From NCBI RefSeq assembly GCF_947500995.1, contig NZ_CANMUA010000008.1, positions 186,001-250,000 on the forward strand: a stretch of DNA of 64,000 bases, given 5' to 3'. Of the stretch, positions 1 through 7,289 are shown in pieces (the first letter of the stretch is position 1; each line of letters opens with the position of its first letter). This stretch comes from an uncultured Serinicoccus sp. GTDB taxonomy: Bacteria > Actinomycetota > Actinomycetes > Actinomycetales > Dermatophilaceae. The notes beneath the pieces were generated by a model, which was given only the letters and a program-made list of their open reading frames with translations, did no database searches and was not told the origin of the DNA. A program made the translations under genes and the position numbers.

Positions 1-46
1 GGTGGTCATGGGCCTGGGGGCCCTGGCGGGTGGGCGCGAGGCATGA
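1..46 (+). CDS. C-terminal end of an unidentified upstream gene (partial)
   Basis: An open frame enters the window at base 2 and ends at a TGA at 44-46, reading VVMGLGALAGGREA. The stop overlaps the cobC start in an ATGA arrangement, so this is probably the upstream member of the same cobalamin operon. Fourteen residues are too few to name it. CobB/CbiA or another cob gene would fit the context, but that is only inference. Confidence 0.45.
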   Translation, partial: VVMGLGALAGGREA

Positions 47-951
47 CGGCAGGTATGCCGTCGGTCCCGCCCGCGGGGTCGCACGGCGGGGACGGGCCGG
101 CGGTGGCCCGCGCGCTCGGGCTGGACCCGGCCGACCTGCTGGACCTCAGCCAGACGATGAACCCGTTCGCACCGCCCGCCGGGCCGATGCTGCAGCGACA
201 CCTGGACGCGCTGGGCCGCTATCCCGACCCGAGGGCGGCGACCGCCGAGCTCGCGGCGGCCCTCGGTGTGGAGCCCGAGCGGCTCCTGCTCACCAACGGC
301 GGCAGCGAGGCGATCCACCTGGTCGCGGCCGAGCTGGGCGGCGGCGTGCGCAGCGAGCCGGACTTCGGACTGCACCCGCGCTCCCCTGACGGCCCGCGCT
401 GGCGCAGCGACCCGCACAGCCCGAGCGGCCACCTCGCCGGACCGCACGACCGGGCCGACGTGTGGGACGAGGCGTTCTACGCGCTCGCCACCGGTCGCTG
501 GACCGCGGGCCGCGAGGACTGCCGGGTCACGGTCGGCTCGCTCACCAAGACCTTCGCCTGCCCCGGTCTGCGCCTGGGGTATGCCGTCGCCGACCCCGAC
601 CTCGTCGCCCGGCTCCGCACCCGGCAGCCGCACTGGTCGGTGAGCAGCCTCGCCCTCGCCGTGCTGCCCGACCTGCTCGCCGCCGCCGACCTGCGGGGGT
701 GGGCGGACGGCATACGGTCGCTGCGGGGGGAGCTCGCGGACCTGCTCGCCGCGCACGGGTTGCGGGTGGACGCGGCCGACGCGCCCTGGGTGCTCGTGCA
801 CCGGCCCGGGCTGCGCGAGGCGTTGGCCCCGCACGGGGTCCTGGTCCGCGACTGCACCAGCTTCGGTATGCCTGGCGTCGCCCGCGTCGCCGTCCCCGAC
901 GCCGGTGGGCTGGAGCGGCTGGAGCGGGCCCTCGACGCACCGCACCCGTGA
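43..951 (+). CDS. cobC: CobC-type threonine-phosphate decarboxylase (PLP)
   Basis: Fold-type I PLP enzyme of the CobC / threonine-phosphate decarboxylase / HisC-like family. In B12 synthesis it supplies aminopropanol phosphate for the lower arm. Of the 302 residues, one sees LTNGGSEAIHL near residue 84, DEAFYAL near 145 (Asp and Tyr that hold the cofactor) and SLTKTFACPGLRLGY with the Schiff-base lysine at about K169. The usual N-P-[ST]-G loop reads HSPSG, and the protein is somewhat shorter than typical CobC. The ATG at 43 overlaps the upstream stop (ATGA), which supports this start. It is followed by the cobalamin riboswitch and the Btu transporter, and the pathway assignment rests largely on that context. 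A histidinol-phosphate aminotransferase paralogue is the main alternative. Confidence 0.8.
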   Translation: MTAGMPSVPPAGSHGGDGPAVARALGLDPADLLDLSQTMNPFAPPAGPMLQRHLDALGRYPDPRAATAELAAALGVEPERLLLTNGGSEAIHLVAAELGGGVRSEPDFGLHPRSPDGPRWRSDPHSPSGHLAGPHDRADVWDEAFYALATGRWTAGREDCRVTVGSLTKTFACPGLRLGYAVADPDLVARLRTRQPHWSVSSLALAVLPDLLAAADLRGWADGIRSLRGELADLLAAHGLRVDAADAPWVLVHRPGLREALAPHGVLVRDCTSFGMPGVARVAVPDAGGLERLERALDAPHP

Positions 952-1012
952 CCGACCGCGCGTCCGGTGCGGCCCCGGCGCGCGTCCGGTGCGGGGAGGG
1001 GGGTGGGTGTCC

Positions 1013-1018
1013 TAGACT
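1013..1018 (+). promoter_or_regulatory. -10 element of the riboswitch transcript
   Basis: TAGACT sits just upstream of the conserved start of the cobalamin riboswitch, where a sigma-70-type -10 is expected. A 16-bp direct repeat (GCGCGTCCGGTGCGG core, near 957 and 979) lies upstream of it. No convincing -35 is seen. Confidence 0.4.
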
Positions 1019-1020
1019 GA

Positions 1021-1150
1021 CGCGCGTCGTGCAGACGAAGTCCGGTGAGAACCCGGCACTGTCCCGCAACGGTGGAGTCGCCCGAGCCTTCTGTCGAGGA
1101 GGCGTGTGGCGGCCGAGTCCGGTCGAACTGCCCGGCGATCCGACACCACA
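1021..1150 (+). promoter_or_regulatory. cobalamin (AdoCbl) riboswitch
   Basis: The leader carries hallmark cobalamin-riboswitch blocks in order: AAGTCCGGTGAGAACCCGG, CACTGTCCCGCAACGGT, then GAGTC, and a closing GTCGAACTGCCCGGC block near 1123-1137. About 90 bases of expression platform follow before the btuF Shine-Dalgarno (AGGAG at 1227) and ATG at 1238. Known members of this class bind adenosylcobalamin and turn off uptake or synthesis genes. Here it would control btuFCD and probably the coupled cob genes to 10.8 kb. The exact 3' boundary is approximate. Confidence 0.92.
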
Positions 1151-1237
1151 TGCCCTCGAGGACCTAGGGCCGGTTCGGACGGCGGACGCCCGTCCCGTCG
1201 CTCGAGCGGAACCTCCCTCGACCGACAGGAGACTTTC

Positions 1238-2266
1238 ATGAGCATCCGTCCCCCCTTCCGTCTGGCCGGCGCCCTCGCGCTCGGCCTGACCCTCGCCGCC
1301 TGCGGCGGGGACAGCACCGACAGCGCCTCCGAGGACACCGCGGCCGAGCAGAGCGACACCGGCGCCGAGGGCTCCGACGACGCCACCAGCGACGACGCCG
1401 CGTCGTCCGAGGACATGGACGACATGGATGACCCGGGCAGCTTCCCGGTCACCGTCGACACCGCCGCCGGTGAGGTGACGATCGAGGAGCAGCCGCAGCG
1501 GATCGTCTCGCTGTCCCCCTCGGCCACCGAGATCCTCTTCGCCATCGGCGCCGGCGACCAGGTCGTCGCCGCCGACGCCTTCTCCACCTACCCGGAGGAG
1601 GCGCCGACCACCGACCTGTCCGGGTACGAGCCCAACGTCGAGGCGATCGCCGGCTACGAGCCGGACCTCGTCGTCATCTCCGGGGACACCGCCGACCTCA
1701 CCGCCTCCCTCGAGGCGCTGGACATCCCGGTCATCGACAACCCGGCCCCGACGACGATCGAGGACGGCTGGGACGGCATGGCCGCCCTCGGCATCGCGAC
1801 CGGGCACCCGGACGAGACCGCCGACGCGGTCGCCGACCTGCGCCAGCAGGTGGAGGACGCCTTCGCCGACGCCCCCGAGGGCGTCGAGGGCCTGCGGGTC
1901 TACCACGAGCTGGACGACACCTTCTTCTCCGCGAGCAGCAACAGCTTCATCGGCGACGTCTACGCCCAGTTCGGCGCGGTCAACATCGCCGACGAGGCCG
2001 ACGCCGACGGCACCGGCTACCCGCAGCTGACCGAGGAGGCCATCATCGAGGCCGACCCGCAGCTCATCGTCATCACCGACCAGGTGTCCTACACCGCCGA
2101 GGACGTCGCGAACCGGCCCGGCTGGTCCGAGGTCGCCGCGGTCCAGAACGACAACATCGTCACCGTCTCGGCCGACATCTCCTCGCGCTGGGGGCCCCGC
2201 CTGCCGCAGCTGGTGAGCACCCTGGCCGACGCCATGACCCAGGTGGACGAGCCGGCGAACGGCTGA
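1238..2266 (+). CDS. btuF: cobalamin/corrinoid ABC transporter substrate-binding lipoprotein
   Basis: Class III periplasmic binding protein that would capture cobalamin or cobinamide outside the membrane for BtuCD. The 342-residue product starts with a lipoprotein signal (RPPFRLAGALALG, lipobox LAAC with Cys at residue 22), then an Asp/Ser-rich linker to about residue 70, which is typical of a cell-wall-spanning tether. The binding domain begins at PQRIVSLSPSATEILFAIG, the BtuF/FhuD signature. ATG at 1238 is chosen because AGGAG lies 7 bases upstream and the signal peptide begins there. It is the first gene behind the cobalamin riboswitch, which argues for corrinoid rather than siderophore or heme as ligand. 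Confidence 0.9.
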   Translation: MSIRPPFRLAGALALGLTLAACGGDSTDSASEDTAAEQSDTGAEGSDDATSDDAASSEDMDDMDDPGSFPVTVDTAAGEVTIEEQPQRIVSLSPSATEILFAIGAGDQVVAADAFSTYPEEAPTTDLSGYEPNVEAIAGYEPDLVVISGDTADLTASLEALDIPVIDNPAPTTIEDGWDGMAALGIATGHPDETADAVADLRQQVEDAFADAPEGVEGLRVYHELDDTFFSASSNSFIGDVYAQFGAVNIADEADADGTGYPQLTEEAIIEADPQLIVITDQVSYTAEDVANRPGWSEVAAVQNDNIVTVSADISSRWGPRLPQLVSTLADAMTQVDEPANG

Positions 2267-2279
2267 GACGGCATACCGG

Positions 2280-3359
2280 ATGACGACCCGCACCCACGCG
2301 CCCACCGATGCGCTCGACGAGGCCGCCGACCGCGCCTTCCGGCTCTCGGTGCCCGCGCTCCTGGGGTGCACGGCCCTGCTGCTCCTCGCGATCCTGGCCT
2401 CGGCCACGCAGGGGGCGGCAGGGCTGCCGGTCGAGGGGGTGGTCCGCGCTCTCGTCGGCGCCCTCCCCGGCGTCGAGCTGACGCAGACGCTCAGCACCGC
2501 CCAGGAGGCGGTGCTGTGGCAGATCCGGCTGCCCCGCACCATCCTCGCCGCGCTCGTCGGGGCCAGCCTGGCCATGGCGGGCGCCGGCTACCAGGGCGTG
2601 TTCCGCAACCCGCTGGCCGACCCCTACCTGCTCGGCGTCTCGGCCGGGGCGGGGCTCGGCGCGGTCCTCGCGCTGGGCTTCGGGCTCGACCTGGCGTGGG
2701 GGCCCATCGCCGCGCTGCCGATGGCCGCCTTCGTCGGGGCCGTGCTCGCGGTCGCCGGCTCGGTCCTGGTGGCGCGGGGGTCGTTCCGCGACCCGGCGAC
2801 CCTGCTGCTGGCCGGTGTCGCGATGGCGGCGCTCTTCTCCGCCACCCAGACGTATGCCCTCACCCGGCTCGACGAGACCCGCGCCCGCGAGGTCCTCTCC
2901 TGGCTCTTCGGCCGGCTCGCGACGCACGGCTGGGGCCCGGTGACGCTGCTGCTGCCCTACGTGCTGCTCGCCGGGGCGGTGCTGTGGCTGCACGCACGCC
3001 ACCTCGACGTGCTGCGCCTCGGTGACGACGAGGCCCGCTCGCTCGGCCTGTCCCCCGCGCGGTCCCGGCTCGTCGTGGTCGCCGCCGCGACGCTCATCAC
3101 GGCGGCTGCCGTGTCGGTGAGCGGGCTCATCGCCTTCGTCGGGCTGGTCACCCCGCACCTGGTCCGGCTGCTCGTGGGTCACTCCTACCGGCTCATCGTG
3201 CCGCTCTCGGCGATCCTCGGCGGGGCCTTCCTCGCGACCGTCGACATCGGCGCCCGCACCCTCGTCGCCCCGGCCGAGCTGCCGGTCGGCGTCATCACCG
3301 CCTTCGTCGGCGCCCCCTTCTTCTGCGTCGTCCTGTGGCGACGTAAGGCCGACTCGTGA
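2280..3359 (+). CDS. btuC: corrinoid ABC transporter permease
   Basis: FecCD/BtuC-family integral membrane permease, 359 residues with about ten hydrophobic segments. Family signatures are visible: FRNPLADPYLLGVSAGAGLG near residue 105, ARSLGLSPARSR near 252, and GLIAFVGLVTPHLVRLLVG near 282, the coupling region that contacts the ATPase. The ATG is 13 bases after the btuF stop, and the 3' end overlaps btuD by four bases (GTGA). The N-terminal 25 residues are hydrophilic. Iron-siderophore permeases share this fold, so the B12 role comes from the riboswitch and neighbours. Confidence 0.9.
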   Translation: MTTRTHAPTDALDEAADRAFRLSVPALLGCTALLLLAILASATQGAAGLPVEGVVRALVGALPGVELTQTLSTAQEAVLWQIRLPRTILAALVGASLAMAGAGYQGVFRNPLADPYLLGVSAGAGLGAVLALGFGLDLAWGPIAALPMAAFVGAVLAVAGSVLVARGSFRDPATLLLAGVAMAALFSATQTYALTRLDETRAREVLSWLFGRLATHGWGPVTLLLPYVLLAGAVLWLHARHLDVLRLGDDEARSLGLSPARSRLVVVAAATLITAAAVSVSGLIAFVGLVTPHLVRLLVGHSYRLIVPLSAILGGAFLATVDIGARTLVAPAELPVGVITAFVGAPFFCVVLWRRKADS

Positions 3360-4285
3360 GCACCCAGCGGTTGCACCCGGCCCACGCCCTGCGCACCCGC
3401 GACGTGCGGGTCTCCTTCGCCGGCACCGAGGTCGTCGCCGGGGTCGACCTCGACCTGCGGGCCGGCGAGTGGCTCGGGCTCATCGGGCCCAACGGCTCGG
3501 GCAAGTCGACCTTCCTGCGCTCCCTCGTGCGGCTCGTGCCTCGCACCGGCACCGTGGAGCGCGGCGACGGCACCCCGCCGGGGCCCACCGACCTCTCCCT
3601 CATGCCCCAGTCGCCCGAGCTCCCGCCGGGGATGCCCGTGGTGGAGTACGTCCTCCTCGGTCGCACCGCCCACCTGGGCTGGCTCTCCATGGAGTCGCGG
3701 ACCGACCGGCGCATCGCCACCGACGTGCTGCGCCGCCTCGGGCTCGCGTCCTTCGCCGGCCGACCGGTCCGCAGCCTCTCCGGCGGGGAGGCCCAGCGGG
3801 TCGTCATCGCCCGCGCCCTGGTGCAGCAGAGCCCGGTCCTGCTGCTCGACGAGCCGACCAGCGCGCTCGACGTGGGCCACCAGGTCGAGGTGCTCGAGCT
3901 GGTCGACGAGCTGCGCCGCGAGGACGGCCTGACGGTGGTGGCGGCCATGCACGACCTCGGGATGGCGGCGCGGTACGCCGACCGGCTCCTCCTCCTCGAG
4001 CGCGGCGCCCCGGTGGCGCTCGGCACCCCCGACGACGTCCTCGAGGACAGCCTGCTCAGCCGGGTCTACCACCACCCGGTGCGCGTCCACCGGCTCGACG
4101 GCCACCTCGTCGTGCTCCCGCAGGCGCGGGCACCGCATACCCCGGTCTCGGCGCCCATCCCCCTGCCCGACCGGGCCAACCCGCCACCCCACGCCCGTTC
4201 TGGACATAGAGATCTGGGCGACGGGTCCCAGAAACCTACGTCCAGAAGGCGTGGTCCCGCAGGTCCCCACGAGGAGGTCTCATGA
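3356..4285 (+). CDS. btuD: corrinoid ABC transporter ATP-binding protein
   Basis: ABC ATPase energising BtuC. Visible: Walker A GPNGSGKST near residue 43, signature LSGGEAQRV near 141, Walker B VLLLDEPTSALD near 160 and the switch histidine in AAMHDLG near 202. The GTG start overlaps the btuC stop (GTGA) and the stop overlaps cobO (ATGA), so translation is probably coupled. The family usually ends near residue 255. Here about 50 extra residues rich in Pro, Arg and Ser follow, and the DNA encoding them carries nested inverted repeats at 4198-4247. That tail looks like formerly intergenic sequence that has become coding. Confidence 0.9.
   Translation: MSTQRLHPAHALRTRDVRVSFAGTEVVAGVDLDLRAGEWLGLIGPNGSGKSTFLRSLVRLVPRTGTVERGDGTPPGPTDLSLMPQSPELPPGMPVVEYVLLGRTAHLGWLSMESRTDRRIATDVLRRLGLASFAGRPVRSLSGGEAQRVVIARALVQQSPVLLLDEPTSALDVGHQVEVLELVDELRREDGLTVVAAMHDLGMAARYADRLLLLERGAPVALGTPDDVLEDSLLSRVYHHPVRVHRLDGHLVVLPQARAPHTPVSAPIPLPDRANPPPHARSGHRDLGDGSQKPTSRRRGPAGPHEEVS
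4198..4247 (+). repeat. nested inverted repeat inside the 3' end of btuD
   Basis: The outer arms TTCTGGAC (4198-4205) and GTCCAGAA (4240-4247) are perfect complements. The inner arms TCTGGG (4213-4218) and CCCAGA (4227-4232) pair inside them. The stretch is more AT-rich than its surroundings. It could be an RNA hairpin or a protein-binding site just before cobO. No function is established. Confidence 0.5.
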
Positions 4286-4902
4286 GCCAGAGCGGCAGCG
4301 ACGAGCAGGAAGCGCGGGCGGGCGCGAGCGAGGAGCACGGCGAGCCGCGGACGGAGCGGCCCTACGACCGCCGCAAGCTGCGCTCGGCGCCCTCGCTCGT
4401 GCTCGTCAACACCGGGCACGGCAAGGGCAAGTCCATCGCGGCCTTCGGCACGCTGCTGCGCAGCCGGGGCCGCGACTGGCCCACCGCGTGCGTGCAGTTC
4501 CTCAAGTCCGGAAAGTGGCGGACCGGCGAGGAGGCCATGCTGCGCCACCTGGGGGTGGAGTGGTTCAGCGCGGGCGACGGCTTCTCCTGGGACAGCACCG
4601 ACCTCGACGAGAGCCGCGCCAAGGCGGTCGCGGCGTGGGACTTCAGCGCCGGGCTCATCGCCGCCGGGGAGCACAGGATGGTCTTGCTCGACGAGATCTC
4701 CTACCCGATGAACTGGGGCTGGATCGAGGTGGACGCCGTCGTCGACGCGCTGCGCGGCCGGCCGCAGGACGTCAGCGTCTTCCTCACCGGCCGGGAGATG
4801 CCGCAGCCGGTCATCGACGTCGCCGACACGGTCACGGAGATGGTGGCGGTGAAGCACGCCTTCCAGCAGGGGATCCGGGCTCGGCGCGGGATCGACTACT
4901 AG
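4282..4902 (+). CDS. cobO: cob(I)yrinic acid a,c-diamide adenosyltransferase (CobO/BtuR)
   Basis: ATP:corrinoid adenosyltransferase of the CobO/CobA/BtuR family, which attaches the 5'-deoxyadenosyl group to reduced cobalt. At 206 residues it is the usual length. The P-loop reads GHGKGKS (about residue 49), followed by VQFLKSGKW, the acidic LLDEISYPMNWGW near 135 and the characteristic C-terminal FQQGIRARRGIDY. The first 35 residues are charged and poorly conserved. ATG overlaps the btuD stop. It acts between import and amidation and makes the adenosylated substrate used by CobQ and by CbiZ. Confidence 0.95.
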   Translation: MSQSGSDEQEARAGASEEHGEPRTERPYDRRKLRSAPSLVLVNTGHGKGKSIAAFGTLLRSRGRDWPTACVQFLKSGKWRTGEEAMLRHLGVEWFSAGDGFSWDSTDLDESRAKAVAAWDFSAGLIAAGEHRMVLLDEISYPMNWGWIEVDAVVDALRGRPQDVSVFLTGREMPQPVIDVADTVTEMVAVKHAFQQGIRARRGIDY

Positions 4903-6531
4903 GTGGGCGCGCTGCTCGTCGCCGGTGCCACGAGCGGCGCCGGCAAGTCCACGGTCACCGCGGCGCTGTGCCGCGCCCTGGCCCGGCGCGGCGTGGACGT
5001 CGCGCCGTTCAAGGCGCAGAACATGTCCAACCACAGCGCCGTCACCCCCGACGGCGGTGAGATCGGTCGGGCGCAGGCGATGCAGGCGCTCGCCGCCCGG
5101 ATCGAGACCGACCGCCGCATGGGGCCGGTCCTGCTCAAGCCCTCCGGCATGCGCTCGCACGTCGTCGTGCTCGGCGACGAGGTCGCCGTCGACGACGCGG
5201 TGGGGTATGGCGCCCGCGCCCGCTCCCTGCGACCGACCGTCCTCGAGGCGCTCACCTCGCTGCGGCGCGAGCACGCGGTCGTCGTCGCCGAGGGCGCCGG
5301 CGGGGCGGCCGAGCCGAACCTGCTCGACCGCGACGTCGTCAACCTGCCGCTCGCCGCGGCGGCCGGGATGCCGGCCGTGCTCGTGGTCGACATCGACCGC
5401 GGCGGCGCCTTCGCCGCGGCCTACGGCACCTGGGCGCTGCTGCCGGAACGGCTGCGGTCCTGCCTGCGCGGGGTCGTCCTCAACGGGATGCGCGGCGACG
5501 TCTCCCTGCTCGACCCGGCGGTGCGCGACCTCGAGGCGCGCACCGGCATCCCCGTCCTCGGCGTGCTCCCCCACCTGGGCGAGCACCTCATGCTCGGCGT
5601 CGAGGACTCCCTGGACCTGCGCGCAGCGGGCCGGCCCTCGCCCGGGGAGGGGTCGGGCGAGGGCCGCCCGCTGCGCGTGGGCGTGGTCGCGCTGCCGCAC
5701 CTGGCCAACCCCTCCGACCTGGACCCGCTCGTCCTGGAGCCCTCGGTGGAGCTGCGGTGGGCCTCGCGCCCGGGCGACCTGCTGGACGTCGACCTGGTCC
5801 TCGTCCCCGGCACGCGGGCCACGCTCGCCGACCTCGCCTGGCTCCGCGAGAGGGGGCTCGCCGAGGCGATCGTGCGCCTGGCCCGGGAGGAGGGCGGGCC
5901 GCACGTGGTCGGCATCTGCGGGGGCTACCAGATGCTCGGGGTGGAGATCGAGGACGACGGCGTCGAGGCGACCTCCCCTCACCCCGACCGAGCGCCGCAG
6001 ACGGTGGGCCCCGACCCCGACCGAGCGCCGCAGATGGTGAACCCCCACCCCGACCGAGCGCCGCAAATGGTGGGCCCTGCCCAGGCCGTGCCGGGGCTCG
6101 GCCTGCTGCCCGTGTCGACCCGCTTCACCCGGCCCAAGGTGGTGTGCCGGGTACTCGGCCGGGTCGCGGGCGGGTCCTCGGCGGTGTCCGGCTACCAGAT
6201 CCACCTCGGCCGCGTGACCCCGCACGAGGGCGCCGCGCCCTGGCTGGACCTCCACGGCACCGGGGACGAGGGGTGCCTCACCCCGGACCACCGGGTGCGC
6301 GGCACCACCGTGCACGGCGTGCTCGACGAGGACGCCCTGCGGCACGCCCTCCTCGGCGCGGTCGCCACCGTCCGGGGCCGGGACGTCGACCCCTCGCCGG
6401 TGCCCTACGCCGACGCCCTGGACGCCCACCTGGAGCATCTCGCCGACTGGGTCGAGGCGCATCTCGACCTCGACGCCGTGCTGGCGCTGGCCACGGAGGC
6501 CGCGCCCGTCGGCCAGGAGCCCGGGTGGTGA
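4903..6531 (+). CDS. cobQ: adenosylcobyric acid synthase (glutamine-hydrolysing)
   Basis: CobQ/CbiP amidates four side chains of adenosylcobyrinic acid a,c-diamide, using glutamine and ATP. The N-terminal ATPase domain shows ATSGAGKST and PFKAQNMSNHS with DIDRGGAFAA near residue 165. The C-terminal class I amidotransferase domain shows VGICGGYQMLG with the catalytic Cys near residue 339, GYQIHLGR and a closing HGVLDED. GTG at 4903 directly abuts the cobO stop, giving 542 residues, slightly long. The excess is a loop of three 11-residue repeats (consensus PHPDRAPQMVG) near residues 360-392, encoded by 33-bp tandem repeats. Confidence 0.93.
   Translation: MGALLVAGATSGAGKSTVTAALCRALARRGVDVAPFKAQNMSNHSAVTPDGGEIGRAQAMQALAARIETDRRMGPVLLKPSGMRSHVVVLGDEVAVDDAVGYGARARSLRPTVLEALTSLRREHAVVVAEGAGGAAEPNLLDRDVVNLPLAAAAGMPAVLVVDIDRGGAFAAAYGTWALLPERLRSCLRGVVLNGMRGDVSLLDPAVRDLEARTGIPVLGVLPHLGEHLMLGVEDSLDLRAAGRPSPGEGSGEGRPLRVGVVALPHLANPSDLDPLVLEPSVELRWASRPGDLLDVDLVLVPGTRATLADLAWLRERGLAEAIVRLAREEGGPHVVGICGGYQMLGVEIEDDGVEATSPHPDRAPQTVGPDPDRAPQMVNPHPDRAPQMVGPAQAVPGLGLLPVSTRFTRPKVVCRVLGRVAGGSSAVSGYQIHLGRVTPHEGAAPWLDLHGTGDEGCLTPDHRVRGTTVHGVLDEDALRHALLGAVATVRGRDVDPSPVPYADALDAHLEHLADWVEAHLDLDAVLALATEAAPVGQEPGW
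5980..6078 (+). repeat. 33-bp tandem repeat x3 within cobQ
   Basis: The core CCGAGCGCCGCAG starts at 5988, 6021 and 6054, an exact 33-base period. The copies differ at only a few bases and stay in frame, adding 11 residues each. They lie in a surface loop of the amidotransferase domain, just after the nucleophile segment. Confidence 0.85.
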
Positions 6532-7289
6532 GCGCCGGTGGGATGGGCGCCTCCCAGGAGAGCGCCGACGGGCCGGGCTACCGGGTCGAGGACGCCGCGC
6601 GGGCTCTGGTCTGGGAGGTCCCGGCCGGCTGGGTGGCGCTGAGCTCGGCGTCCGTCGGCGGCGGGCTCGTGCGGCCGCGGTGGGTGACCAACCTCATGGT
6701 GGACGACGGCTTCGACCGGACCGACCTGGCCGCGTATGCCGACGAGCGGGCGGCCGAGCTGGGCCTCACCGGACCCGGCACGACCCTCCTGACGGCGGCG
6801 GACGTGCGGCAGGTCGCGACGGCCGAGGTGGAGGGGGTGCGGTGCTGGGCGACCGTGGGCGTGACCAAGCCGACCTGGGCGGTGGCTCCCGCCGCAGGAC
6901 CGGGCTCACCCGCCGAGCGCGTCGGCGAGGCGCCCCCACCTCCGGGGACGATCAACGTCGTCGTCGCGCTGCCGGTGGCGCTCAGCACGTCCGCGCTGGT
7001 CCAGGCGCTCGGGACGATCACCGAGGCCAAGGCGCAGGTCCTCGTGCAGGCCGGGGTGCCGGGGACGGGCACCGCCAGCGACGCCGTCGCGATCCTGTGC
7101 CCGGAGGTCCCGGAGGGGGTCCTCGACGATCCCTGCGGGCCCGCCGAGGCGTTCGCCGGCGTGCGCTCGGCGTGGGGGCAGCGGGTCGCCCGGGCCGTGC
7201 ACGCCGCGGTGGCCGCCGGGCTGGCGGCACACCCCTGGCGAGCGGACTCCGTGGCCGGTGGTGCGGGCGGGGCCGGAGTGGTGTGGTGA
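6528..7289 (+). CDS. cbiZ: adenosylcobinamide amidohydrolase (CbiZ)
   Basis: CbiZ family. Known members hydrolyse the aminopropanol amide of adenosylcobinamide to give cobyric acid, so that foreign corrinoids can be rebuilt. The 253-residue product shows LSSASVGGGLVRPRWVTNLM near residue 43, ATVGVTKPTWAV near 108, GTINVVVALP near 139, ITEAKAQVL near 164 and GTGTASDAVAI near 179, all family blocks. GTG overlaps the cobQ stop (GTGA), and the TGA overlaps the predicted GTG of cbiB. Placement between cobQ and cbiB fits a salvage route entering at cobyric acid. Confidence 0.88.
   Translation: MSAGGMGASQESADGPGYRVEDAARALVWEVPAGWVALSSASVGGGLVRPRWVTNLMVDDGFDRTDLAAYADERAAELGLTGPGTTLLTAADVRQVATAEVEGVRCWATVGVTKPTWAVAPAAGPGSPAERVGEAPPPPGTINVVVALPVALSTSALVQALGTITEAKAQVLVQAGVPGTGTASDAVAILCPEVPEGVLDDPCGPAEAFAGVRSAWGQRVARAVHAAVAAGLAAHPWRADSVAGGAGGAGVVW

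Noticed and set aside
542-2575. 677-codon open frame on the - strand opposite cobC and btuF
   Set aside because: Low-complexity Arg/Ala/Gly/Val translation opposite well-supported genes; a GC-rich antisense shadow.
4066-6462. 798-codon open frame on the - strand opposite cobO and cobQ
   Set aside because: His/Arg/Gly-rich translation with no domain, antisense to genes with clear family motifs.
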